In this document: positions 23,804 to 31,356 of the stretch, in pieces
Numbering within the stretch: the stretch's first letter is position 1
How the letters are laid out: the number at the start of each line of letters is the position of its first letter
NCBI GenBank assembly: GCA_903934015.1
Contig: CAIZMI010000045.1
Coordinates: 1-47,585 of the forward strand
Direction: 5' to 3'
DNA from: an uncultured bacterium
GTDB lineage: Bacteria > Patescibacteriota > Andersenbacteria > UBA10190 > CAIZMI01
DNA: 47,585 bases
Program-made: the position numbers and the translations under genes
The notes under the pieces: model-generated
Databases searched by the model: none
What the model saw: only the letters and a program-made list of their open reading frames with translations
Told to the model about the DNA's origin: nothing

Positions 23804-24274
23804 ATGCAATTTGGGAAATTGAGCGATGAAACAACTTATTCGGTTTTGATGAAGCAGGATGTGTGGTTGGAGGTGTTCGAATGGCTTCGTGGTATTTCTG
23901 TAAATACGACAGTCGGTATTCACGAGATACGCGGAAGAGAAATTTATGCCAACATCATGGATGAGCCAACATTAAAAAGGGAGGACGCTGTTTTTGAAGT
24001 GCATCAAAAATATGTAGATTTACATTTCTGCATTTCTGGAGACGAATTAATTGAATATGCCGATCCAAGTATTCTCGATAAAAAGATTGAATTTGATTTG
24101 GAAAAAGATGTCCAACTTTTTGCGATGGGCGGAATTGAAAGGAAAAACATTAAATTATTAGCCGGTGAATTAGCGATTTTTTACACTGGGGAAGCACACG
24201 CACCTCGGATTAGGTTTGTAAGTGAAAGAATTAAAAAAGTAGTTGTAAAAATAGATAAAAAATTATTAAGCTAG
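23804..24274 (+). CDS. YhcH/YjgK/YiaL family protein, about 156 aa
   Basis: This is a cupin-like beta-barrel protein. FEVHQKYVDLHFCISGDE (about residues 59-76) and the later LAIFYTGEAHAPRI are the family's conserved blocks; their Glu and His residues bind metal. The E. coli relative YhcH is tied to sialic-acid metabolism and is thought to act on the sugar anomers. Its place beside NeuA- and NeuB-like genes fits a role in nonulosonate handling. The 23804 start is set by the -10 box. Confidence 0.82.
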   Translation: MQFGKLSDETTYSVLMKQDVWLEVFEWLRGISVNTTVGIHEIRGREIYANIMDEPTLKREDAVFEVHQKYVDLHFCISGDELIEYADPSILDKKIEFDLEKDVQLFAMGGIERKNIKLLAGELAIFYTGEAHAPRIRFVSERIKKVVVKIDKKLLS

Positions 24275-24349
24275 GCATCTAAAAGATGTGTTTGGTGTGT
24301 GTTTTTATTAGACTGGAAAATTAATGGAAAAGGTGGTAAAAAATAACAC

Positions 24350-25165
24350 ATGCCTAAAAACAATAAAATCGTTAATCCAAAGCGAGAACCAGTTAATGTT
24401 ATTGCTCTAATTCCTGCCAGGGGCGGACAGCAGAGTATAAAGTACAAGAATCTTTCCATGCTTGGTAAAAAATCACTTTTGCAATGGGCGATTGAAACGG
24501 CGCACGCATCAAAAAAAATTGATGCAGTGATTGTTTCTACAGAGGATAAAAAAATCGCCAGAGAAGCAAAAAAATTTGGTGCTTTAGTTGCGCCTCGGCC
24601 AGTCGAGTTTGCCCAACCGACCAGTGGTGACGCCGGTTTTTATACGCACGCTGTGCAGTGGATAGAGCAAGAATTTGGCTGGAAACCGGAATATATTGTT
24701 AATTTGCGTCCAACAACTCCTCTGCGTTTTGCTGAAGATGTTGATGCAATGATTGAATATATCCAGAAAAGTGGTGCGGATGGGATCAAAAGTGTGATGC
24801 ATACTCCGGTACATACCTACAAAATGTGGACGTTTGCCGGCAATGCGAATAAGAAAATTGGTGAAGCCGGGCAAATGAGCCCCATTCTAAACGATGACTA
24901 TCGAAAATTGCACGGCCCGGATCAGCCACGCCAAAGAATTTCGGAAATGTATCCGCAGTATTGGCAAGACGGTCAGGTGGATATTACGCGCCGGAAATTT
25001 ATTTTGCGTCCGGAGTGCTTGAAATATGAAAATGTTTTTGGACCGAATTTGCACGGTTATGTTTTAGATGGCCGTTTGATTGCCGATATTGATAGCGAGA
25101 AGGATTTGATTCGCGCGGAAAAACTTTACAAGCAGTATCTCAAGGAAAAGAAGGCGCAAAAGTAG
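24350..25165 (+). CDS. CMP-nonulosonate cytidylyltransferase (NeuA/SpsF-like), 271 aa
   Basis: The nucleotidyltransferase motif IPARGGQQSIKYKNL (about 21-35) corresponds to the CTP-binding IPARGGSKGIPxKN loop, with the Ser-Lys-Gly part replaced by QQS. NLRPTTPLR, VDITRR and the C-terminal DIDSEKDL (metal-binding Asp pair) follow the CMP-sialate synthetase pattern. It would activate the product of the NeuB-like enzyme at 18479 with CTP. A residue-poor spacer of 75 nt separates it from the YhcH-like gene; the two may be cotranscribed. Confidence 0.87.
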   Translation: MPKNNKIVNPKREPVNVIALIPARGGQQSIKYKNLSMLGKKSLLQWAIETAHASKKIDAVIVSTEDKKIAREAKKFGALVAPRPVEFAQPTSGDAGFYTHAVQWIEQEFGWKPEYIVNLRPTTPLRFAEDVDAMIEYIQKSGADGIKSVMHTPVHTYKMWTFAGNANKKIGEAGQMSPILNDDYRKLHGPDQPRQRISEMYPQYWQDGQVDITRRKFILRPECLKYENVFGPNLHGYVLDGRLIADIDSEKDLIRAEKLYKQYLKEKKAQK

Positions 25166-25168
25166 ACG

Positions 25169-25276
25169 CGTCTTTGCGAGCCATCGACCATTCGTGAGAA
25201 TGGGCGAGGCGCGGCAATCTAGTCGAAATTAGTGACGCTTGAGATTGCTTCGGCACTGAAGTGTCTCGCAAAGACG
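25169..25276. repeat. CGTCTTTGCGAG inverted-repeat element, second copy
   Basis: The 108-bp element has 12-bp perfect inverted ends: CGTCTTTGCGAG (25169-25180) and CTCGCAAAGACG (25265-25276). An inner GCAATCT/AGATTGC pair is shared with the copy at 2246-2348. It fills almost the whole spacer between the convergent cytidylyltransferase and GT genes. Confidence 0.9.
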
Positions 25277-25284
25277 ACTGAACC

Positions 25285-26487
25285 TTAAACCAATTTCTGA
25301 ATTTCTTCCATTGTCCTGTGACAAGATGAACCGTCCAAAAAGGAAATAATATTTTTGCAGCTTTGCACACGGCCGTCACGGTCTTTTTCAGGGTGCTCCA
25401 AATAATCATTGATGGCAGGAATTAAGTCGGGACGTTTTTTGATGACGCGCACGCCACCGCCGGAAACAATGTCGCGATAATGTTCCTTAAAATCTTTTAC
25501 CACCATCGATTTCCTCCAGTTCCACCAATCGAGTGGTTTTCCGTATAATACGCAAATTGTTGGTCGATCACCGAGCATTGATTCCACGGCGGCAGATGAA
25601 GAGAAATTCACCATCACATCTGTGTATTTCCAGAGAGCTACAAGCATATACATCTCACGCATTGTCGGATTGAAATTGAAATCTTTGTGTGGGGAATTGT
25701 CGCGGCGACCAAACGAATAACGTAAGGTGTAATTATATTTATCGGCCCAATGTTGATGCATGGAAGGTTTTCCGCTTCCAGGGTGCATTGATGCGTAAAG
25801 CTGTAAGTCTTCGGGCAAACTGCCGTCTTGTTTGGCGATACCAATTTGTTCCGCAACGTTGGACATGTCATAAAGTTCAACTGTTGCAATGTGTAATAGT
25901 CGTTTGCTTGGGTCTAAACCTAGGTACTCAAATAGTTCTTCGCGTGAAGGAATTCTGTTTGTGTGAGAAAAAAGGTCAAAACGCGGGGCGCCGGTAACGG
26001 CGACTTGTTCTTCGTTGACTTCTGGAAATTCACGTAGAAGATGATCTTTCATGATTTGGTTCCAGACAATAATTTTATCGGGAATAACTTGTTCTTTTCG
26101 AAGTCGCGCCATTTTCCAAATATTGTCCCAGGATTCAATAAAGGTGCATGTTTTTAAACCAAGTTTTTTGGCAACGCGAAGAATTGGTCGATCAACAACA
26201 TCTCGGCCTGTTGTTGTTGTTAGAACCAAATCCGGCTGATATTTTTTGTAAATGACTTCTAAGTTTGCTTCCGTTTCCGGTTTGTCCCAGGCTTCTGATT
26301 TAATTTCTTCAAAACTAAAACGGTGGCGAGGATATTCTGAATGGGGGAAGAACTCATCTGCCCACGGCGCGCCGGGCGTGATTATTACGTAGTTCCAGGT
26401 GTACTTGTTAATCAAGAGCTCCCGCATTGGTTGGAGTAGGGCGCGGTGGTGGGATCCGGATGGGACTGAAATTGCAATGGTAGGCAT
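25285..26487 (-). CDS. GT-B-fold glycosyltransferase-like protein, 400 aa
   Basis: The two-Rossmann GT-B pattern is visible: N-terminal IAISVPSGSHHRALLQPM, then PDLVLTTTTGRDVVDRP, ESWDNIWKMARLR, VTGAPRFDLF at mid-protein, and a donor half with VMVNFSSSAAVESMLGDRPTI. The last part resembles CDP-glycerol glycerophosphotransferase and nucleotide-sugar transferase C-termini. It could use the CMP-nonulosonate made next door, but that is inference. Its start codon lies 14 bp from the divergent gene at 26502, so each promoter must sit in the other's coding end. Confidence 0.7.
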   Translation of the reverse strand: MPTIAISVPSGSHHRALLQPMRELLINKYTWNYVIITPGAPWADEFFPHSEYPRHRFSFEEIKSEAWDKPETEANLEVIYKKYQPDLVLTTTTGRDVVDRPILRVAKKLGLKTCTFIESWDNIWKMARLRKEQVIPDKIIVWNQIMKDHLLREFPEVNEEQVAVTGAPRFDLFSHTNRIPSREELFEYLGLDPSKRLLHIATVELYDMSNVAEQIGIAKQDGSLPEDLQLYASMHPGSGKPSMHQHWADKYNYTLRYSFGRRDNSPHKDFNFNPTMREMYMLVALWKYTDVMVNFSSSAAVESMLGDRPTICVLYGKPLDWWNWRKSMVVKDFKEHYRDIVSGGGVRVIKKRPDLIPAINDYLEHPEKDRDGRVQSCKNIISFLDGSSCHRTMEEIQKLV

Positions 26488-26501
26488 GTTATATTTATAG
26501 C

Positions 26502-27767
26502 ATGGATAAAATGAACAAAAAAGACAATAAATTGCAGGCTAAATCTAATTTTGCCAAATTTAGTTTGTCGAGTTTCTTCAGGCTTGTGGGAAAGATTAGA
26601 ATAAAAAGTCGGGGTGAAAATCAGGTCGACAATAAAATCGATGGCAAAAATGTAATGGTTGTTGCCGGTGATTTGGGCGGTTGGCATGCAACAGTAGTTG
26701 TTTTGGAGCAATTGGCAGATAGGGGAGCGAATGTATCTGTGGTTTTTTCCGGCCCAAGCCGGCGTGCGTTTTTGGAAAAGATTCTAGATTTAGATTCAAG
26801 ATTTATAATACACACTGGCGACACAGACGCTGTAGGGGCAATTCATGAATTGCCCCTATGTGAGTGCTACGATGTCGTTGTTGTTGCCCCGTCACAGTCT
26901 AAGGATGGTAATGATGAGACATTAAAAATTGTAAATGAATTTAAAGACAGTGTTCCTGTTTGCGTAATCGAAGACATGTGGGGAAGTGCAGTGCATTTTT
27001 TAATAAAAATAAAACCTCAAGTATTTGAAAGAGTGTCTGTTTTCGTGGTTGATCAGTTTGCAAAGAAGATGCTGATTGAAAGTACTGGTATTAAAGCGAG
27101 GCAAGTATTTGTGACCGGTGGTCCGCAATTTGATCGTGTATTGGAATTGAAAAAAGATTGGGATAAACAACGTAAACTGATTAGAGAAAATTTGTCGGAT
27201 GACTGCTTGGTTTATTTGGTTGCGGGTGGAGTGAATGGTACCGGTGAAATATTGGATTTGGTTAAATCGATATTGCGACCGCAAGATGTAATAATTTTCC
27301 GACAGCATTCACGTTCAACTGAAAAAGATAAAAAAAGAACAGAAGATGTTATTGAAAAAATAATGCAGGCGGGTGGAAAATTCCTAGAGATTGATAAAAA
27401 AATCGCCCCATATGCAGAATCACTTTTGGCAGGAGCGGATTTTGTGCTGTCTGGATTCAGTACCACAAATCGGTATGCAATTTTGCTTGGCATCGCAGGT
27501 ACGATTTATGTTGGCACAAAATCATTTAGAAAAGATTTGTGGGCGGAGAAGAAATTGAAACTACCACCCGAAGTAGAATTTGGTGCAGGGTGGTATGTGA
27601 GAAATATCAAAGAGATGAAGATGGTTGTCGAAGAAGTTTCGGCATCTGTAGCGGGGAAACGAAGAAAGGAAATAATAAAGAAACAACAAAAAATAGCGCA
27701 GTTTTGCGACGGAAAAGCGACGCAGCGAGTTATAGGGGTGATTGGAAGTTTACGGTCCGAATGCTAA
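26502..27767 (+). CDS. GT-B-like protein with a palindrome-encoded insert, 421 aa
   Basis: After a basic N-terminus (about 1-48) comes a Rossmann-like half, VMVVAGDLGGWHATVVVLEQL, then VVFSGPSRRAFLEK. A second half starts near VFVTGGPQFDRVLELKK and contains VYLVAGGVNGTGEILDL and a donor-like SGFSTTNRYAILLGIAGTIYVG. This is similar in plan to the proteins at 25285 and 27904, so a glycosyltransferase-like role is likely though unproven. Residues around VGAIHELPL (about 110-119) are encoded by the perfect palindrome at 26833-26858. The insert falls in a loop after FIIHTGDTDA, where it would be tolerated. TATATT ends six nt before the ATG. Confidence 0.65.
   Translation: MDKMNKKDNKLQAKSNFAKFSLSSFFRLVGKIRIKSRGENQVDNKIDGKNVMVVAGDLGGWHATVVVLEQLADRGANVSVVFSGPSRRAFLEKILDLDSRFIIHTGDTDAVGAIHELPLCECYDVVVVAPSQSKDGNDETLKIVNEFKDSVPVCVIEDMWGSAVHFLIKIKPQVFERVSVFVVDQFAKKMLIESTGIKARQVFVTGGPQFDRVLELKKDWDKQRKLIRENLSDDCLVYLVAGGVNGTGEILDLVKSILRPQDVIIFRQHSRSTEKDKKRTEDVIEKIMQAGGKFLEIDKKIAPYAESLLAGADFVLSGFSTTNRYAILLGIAGTIYVGTKSFRKDLWAEKKLKLPPEVEFGAGWYVRNIKEMKMVVEEVSASVAGKRRKEIIKKQQKIAQFCDGKATQRVIGVIGSLRSEC
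26833..26858. repeat. Perfect 26-bp palindrome inside a coding region
   Basis: TAGGGGCA (26833-26840), ATTCATGAAT (26841-26850) and TGCCCCTA (26851-26858) form a perfect 26-bp palindrome in frame in the gene at 26502. This kind of GGGGCAATTCATGAATTGCCCC palindrome recurs in many bacterial genomes. Here it adds about nine codons without a stop. Confidence 0.93.
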
Positions 27768-27807
27768 GGGGTTAGATATTAATATTATATGGAATACCAT
27801 CGTTTAA

Positions 27808-27836
27808 TTGACCATTATATGAATAAACATTATAGT
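27808..27836 (+). promoter_or_regulatory. Promoter and SD of the gene at 27904
   Basis: TTGACC (27808-27813) and TATAGT (27831-27836) are 17 nt apart. The leader is about 60 nt and ends in AGAGGGGG (27892-27899), a strong SD a few bases before the ATG. Very AT-rich DNA precedes it. Confidence 0.7.
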
Positions 27837-27903
27837 ATAAATTCGTTGTATTGGTTTTTTGTGGACTAAATCAAGTACCTTTCACATCTGAAGAGGGGGT
27901 ATT

Positions 27904-29121
27904 ATGTGTGACCAACGTATAATTCGGTTTCTTGGCGTCGGTGTTCATGATGGCAACGTTTTGAACGGTCCGGGGCCGGTTTGGGTGGAACTGAAACGAC
28001 GCGGGTACGAAGTTACCGTTTGTTTGCAGAAAGGGTATTCTGCCGCCGATTCCTACCGTAACAAAAGTTCTGTTCATCGGCTATTGGGAAGTCTCGACGT
28101 ACGTTGTTTCGAACGTTTCCCCGAAGCCGGTTTTTTGAGCTGCTACAATGCCGTAGTTTCCGCGATGTCGCCCCTGTCTTACAGCATGGAGACAAACGTT
28201 GCAGGATTCTGTAACGGTTATGCGCGCTATTCGAAAAGGCCACTTTTTGTCGTTGAGGATACTGTCAGTGCGCGTCGGAATGGTTCTTGGTCAGATTTTG
28301 TGAGCGATCATGATCGAGTGAAGGCACTTTACGCGCCAGTCTCCGCAAACGGTCATGTGGGATGTCGCGAAGTCGTGGTTGGCCCCATGGTCATGAACCG
28401 CTGGCGAGGTGTGAACGTTGAAGAACTCGCGCGAACGGCCCGGCAAAAACTTGGCATCAGTGACGCGCCGGTGCTGTATTTCTCTCCGTCGCCGGAAAAA
28501 GAGGGGGGAGAGGCGTTCGTTAAGCTTGCCACGTTAATCAAGGACGACAGGGGAACTAAGGTTCCAGACAACGCGGTGTTTTTATTGAATCGTCATCGGC
28601 GGGAGCTCACACAGCCAGTCGAAGGAAATGGTCAGCGCTATGCTTGGGGTCAGCGTATTTTGATGCAGGCGGGATTTCGGGTGATCGACAATAGTCCGGA
28701 GTTTGGAGATATCGGACAAGGCGATATCCGGTGCATAATGCCGGAGTGCCGACCCCCTGATTTTTTGACCTATCCGGAAATGCTGGTGGTGACGCACGGA
28801 AACGGGGTCGCTGTATCGTTTTTCAGCACGGATGTTCTGATGGTTGCGCCACATCTTCCTGGAATTGCGCCTGTTCTGTGGTTGGATGAGGAATTGGGTG
28901 GCGCCGTGCTGTTGCGCGAAAAACACATGAAGTGTTTTGCGGATCTGCATGCCGTCATACAACCGACAAGAAATGAGTCGTTGATGTCTGCGATTGGGAT
29001 CGGTTTTGGAAGAACCGGTGCTCGTTCGGTCTACTGCACAGCCCTATCGAAGGCATTTCCTTTTCCAACGTCTGATCCTGTCCAGACAATCTGCGATGAC
29101 ATCCTTCGCCAAATGGATTGA
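27904..29121 (+). CDS. GT-B-like protein, GC-richer than neighbours, 405 aa
   Basis: Its plan parallels the protein at 26502: FLGVGVHDGNVLNGPGPVW at the N-terminus with ELKRRGYEVTVCLQKG, a mid-protein VVGPMVMNRWRGVNVEEL, then PVLYFSPSPEKEGGEA and a C-terminal region with VVTHGNGVAVSFFSTDVLMVAP. That last part matches the donor-site position of the other two GT-B-like proteins. Family membership is therefore inferred from architecture. Codon use is GC-richer, and the gene has its own promoter, SD and terminator, unlike the leaderless neighbours. This suggests a separate origin. Confidence 0.6.
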   Translation: MCDQRIIRFLGVGVHDGNVLNGPGPVWVELKRRGYEVTVCLQKGYSAADSYRNKSSVHRLLGSLDVRCFERFPEAGFLSCYNAVVSAMSPLSYSMETNVAGFCNGYARYSKRPLFVVEDTVSARRNGSWSDFVSDHDRVKALYAPVSANGHVGCREVVVGPMVMNRWRGVNVEELARTARQKLGISDAPVLYFSPSPEKEGGEAFVKLATLIKDDRGTKVPDNAVFLLNRHRRELTQPVEGNGQRYAWGQRILMQAGFRVIDNSPEFGDIGQGDIRCIMPECRPPDFLTYPEMLVVTHGNGVAVSFFSTDVLMVAPHLPGIAPVLWLDEELGGAVLLREKHMKCFADLHAVIQPTRNESLMSAIGIGFGRTGARSVYCTALSKAFPFPTSDPVQTICDDILRQMD

Positions 29122-29151
29122 ACGAGGGAGAGTTGAGAGGAAGTTATCTTG

Positions 29152-29177
29152 CCGACACATGTGTGTCGGTTTTTTTT
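29152..29177 (+). terminator. Intrinsic terminator after the gene at 27904
   Basis: CCGACACA pairs with TGTGTCGG (29152-29169) and is followed by eight T residues. The stem starts 30 bases beyond the stop. Confidence 0.9.
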
Positions 29178-29190
29178 ATGAAAATCTAAG

Positions 29191-29219
29191 CTGGCAGAAA
29201 AAATTAAAAAGCGTATAAC
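29191..29219 (+). promoter_or_regulatory. Promoter of the glutamate dehydrogenase gene, leaderless
   Basis: CTGGCA (29191-29196) and TATAAC (29214-29219) are 17 nt apart. The ATG at 29227 lies seven nt past the -10. Confidence 0.65.
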
Positions 29220-29226
29220 TAAGAAC

Positions 29227-30543
29227 ATGACTACAAAAATATCTCCCCTAGAATCGTTTCGCACAACATTAAAAGAAGTTGGCGGTAAAATGAATTTACG
29301 CAAAGACGTGATCGAAATTTTAAGTTATCCGCAACGCGTAATCGATGCCTATATTCCGGTCGAAATGGATAATGGTTCGATGCGAATTTTTCATGGTTAT
29401 CGCGCTCAACATCAAAATGCCCGTGGGCCGTACAAAGGTGGAATTCGTTTCCACCCCGATGTTGATGAACAAGAAGTACAAGCACTTGCGGCTTTGATGA
29501 CAATGAAAACTGCGGTCGTAGATATTCCTTTTGGTGGTGCTAAGGGTGGCGTGGCGTTGAATCCCATGGAATTATCCGATAAAGAATTGCAACGACTTAC
29601 GCGGGCATTTGTGCAGACATTGGGTGAAGCAATTGGACCAAACATTGATGTTCCGGCTCCGGATGTGAATACAAATGGGCAGATTATGGCATGGGCCGCC
29701 GATGAGTATAGTCGTTTGCATCAGGGTGCCCCGCACGTTGAAGCGACTTTTACCGGCAAGCCAGTTTCGGTTGGAGGCAGTTTGGGCAGGGAAGAAGCAA
29801 CCGGTTATGGGGGGATATTGGTTCTGTTGAACTACCTCAGACGTAAAAATATCGCTAAGGACGGTTTGAAAGTGGCGGTGCAGGGTTTTGGCAATGTTGG
29901 TTCTCATTTCGCTCGTTTTGCCGATAAAAATGGTATGCACGTGGTGGCGGTTTCGGATTCTCGAGGTGGTGTGTTTAATGCCGATGGGCATGATATTGAA
30001 GCGCTTTATGGTGGGCAAAAAAAAGCCGGTCATTTAGAGCAAAACGTTTGTTATCCACGAATTGGTGTAGCGGAAGCCGGACAAAAAGCAAGTGAATGTT
30101 TACCGTTAACTAATGCCGAATTGCTTGAATTGCCAGTGGATATTTTAGTGCCGGCCGCGCTGGAAAATCAAATTACTGCCGAAAACGCGGAAAAAATTCA
30201 AGCAAAAATTATTATCGAAATGGCCAATGGACCGATCACTCCGGAAGCGGATGCGATATTGGCAAAACGCGGAATTGTTGTCATTCCGGATATTCTCGCC
30301 AATGCTGGTGGTGTTACCGTCAGTTATTATGAATGGGTGCAAAATTTGCAAAACCTCTATTGGACCAAAGAAGAGGTTAATAGCCGGCTCGAACAAAAAA
30401 TGGCCAAGTCCGCGGGTGACGTTTTCGATATTGCTGAAAAAGAAAATGTAACAAACAGGGAAGCAGCCTACCGGATTGCGTTGGCACGCGTGCAGGAAGC
30501 GATGGTACTCAAGGGCTGGGTACCGGCGCAAGTGAAGGCGTAG
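29227..30543 (+). CDS. gdhA: Glu/Leu/Phe/Val dehydrogenase (glutamate dehydrogenase), 438 aa
   Basis: The protein has the full GDH family length. GPYKGGIRFHP (about 67-77) holds the substrate lysine, AVVDIPFGGAKGG the catalytic lysine loop, and PNIDVPAPDVNTN the next conserved block. The Rossmann cofactor site is VAVQGFGNVGSHFA, and VPAALENQIT and ANAGGVTVSYYEWVQN lie downstream. It interconverts glutamate and 2-oxoglutarate plus ammonium, a central nitrogen step. The gene stands alone, with its own promoter, after the glycan island. An AGTATGC repeat begins five bases after its TAG stop. Confidence 0.93.
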   Translation: MTTKISPLESFRTTLKEVGGKMNLRKDVIEILSYPQRVIDAYIPVEMDNGSMRIFHGYRAQHQNARGPYKGGIRFHPDVDEQEVQALAALMTMKTAVVDIPFGGAKGGVALNPMELSDKELQRLTRAFVQTLGEAIGPNIDVPAPDVNTNGQIMAWAADEYSRLHQGAPHVEATFTGKPVSVGGSLGREEATGYGGILVLLNYLRRKNIAKDGLKVAVQGFGNVGSHFARFADKNGMHVVAVSDSRGGVFNADGHDIEALYGGQKKAGHLEQNVCYPRIGVAEAGQKASECLPLTNAELLELPVDILVPAALENQITAENAEKIQAKIIIEMANGPITPEADAILAKRGIVVIPDILANAGGVTVSYYEWVQNLQNLYWTKEEVNSRLEQKMAKSAGDVFDIAEKENVTNREAAYRIALARVQEAMVLKGWVPAQVKA

Positions 30544-30548
30544 CACGA

Positions 30549-30642
30549 AGTATGCTGTATTTAGTATGCTGTATGTTGTATCAAAACGAAGCGCGGGACG
30601 TCATGCAATATACCGCATACAACATACCGCATACTGCATACT
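30549..30642. repeat. AGTATGC inverted-repeat element, copy 3
   Basis: The left arm (30549-30581) follows the gdhA stop. The right arm (30610-30642) runs into the stop codon of the convergent polyprenyl-phosphate sugar synthase (30641-30643). Both arms use AGTATGCNGTAT and ATGTTGTAT units. The two arms are related but not exact complements. Confidence 0.92.
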
Positions 30643-31348
30643 AAGCATGCCTGCTAAACCGTATTGCCCACACCAGCCACAACGCTTCCCAGACTATCGA
30701 CTTGCTAATTTTTGATTTACCAACCCTTCGGTCGATAAAAACAATTGGCATTTCGGCGATGTTTGCATGGAGCTTATGGGCGCGGGAGTTCATTTCGATC
30801 TGAAAACCATAGCCATCTGCACGGACGCTTTTTAGGTCTATCTTTTTTAGTAGTTCCGCTTTCCAACATTTAAAGCCACCGGTTAGATCTGAAATCGGTA
30901 CGCCCGTTACCAAACGAGCATAAATATTCGCCCATTGGCTTAATAGACGACGATTTGTCGCCCAGTCGGATACTTTTCCGCCCTGCATATAGCGCGAACC
31001 GATGACCAAATCAGCTTTCTGAATTTTATTAACAAAGCGAAGAATATCATGCGGATCGTGAGAAAAATCCGCATCCATTTGGATAATTGCTTCGGCGTTA
31101 CGGTTTATAGCTTCTTGAAAACCAGCCAAGTATGCACGGCCGAGGCCTTCTTTCTTCGCGCGCGTAAACAATGAAACTTGTGGGTATTTTTGGGAATAAT
31201 CAGAAACAATTTTCCCCGTTCCGTCAGGAGAAGAGTCGTCTACAACAAGGATCGATAGGTCCGGAACCTGAAGACCAATAATTGTTTCGATTAAATTTCC
31301 AATATTCTCCTTCTCGTTATATGTAGGGATAACAACAGTTGTTTTCAT
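30641..31348 (-). CDS. Polyprenyl-phosphate sugar synthase (DPM1-like GT2), 235 aa
   Basis: This GT-A enzyme begins TTVVIPTYNEKENIGNLI. It has ILVVDDSSPDGTGKIV and the metal-binding QMDADFSHDP near residue 92, plus VIGSRYMQGG and SDLTGGFKCWK, all DPM1/dolichol-phosphate mannosyltransferase signatures. There is no C-terminal membrane domain, so it is a soluble or peripheral type. It would transfer mannose or glucose from a nucleotide donor to polyprenyl phosphate. The product is the lipid-linked donor needed by GT-C enzymes such as the YfhO- and ArnT-like proteins nearby. The stop overlaps an AGTATGC repeat. Confidence 0.9.
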   Translation of the reverse strand: MKTTVVIPTYNEKENIGNLIETIIGLQVPDLSILVVDDSSPDGTGKIVSDYSQKYPQVSLFTRAKKEGLGRAYLAGFQEAINRNAEAIIQMDADFSHDPHDILRFVNKIQKADLVIGSRYMQGGKVSDWATNRRLLSQWANIYARLVTGVPISDLTGGFKCWKAELLKKIDLKSVRADGYGFQIEMNSRAHKLHANIAEMPIVFIDRRVGKSKISKSIVWEALWLVWAIRFSRHA

Positions 31349-31356
31349 TGGTTTTT

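Noticed and set aside
24275-24340. Terminator after the YhcH-like gene (GCATCT/AGATGT)
   Set aside because: The stem is weak and the following tract is interrupted by G residues, so termination is doubtful.
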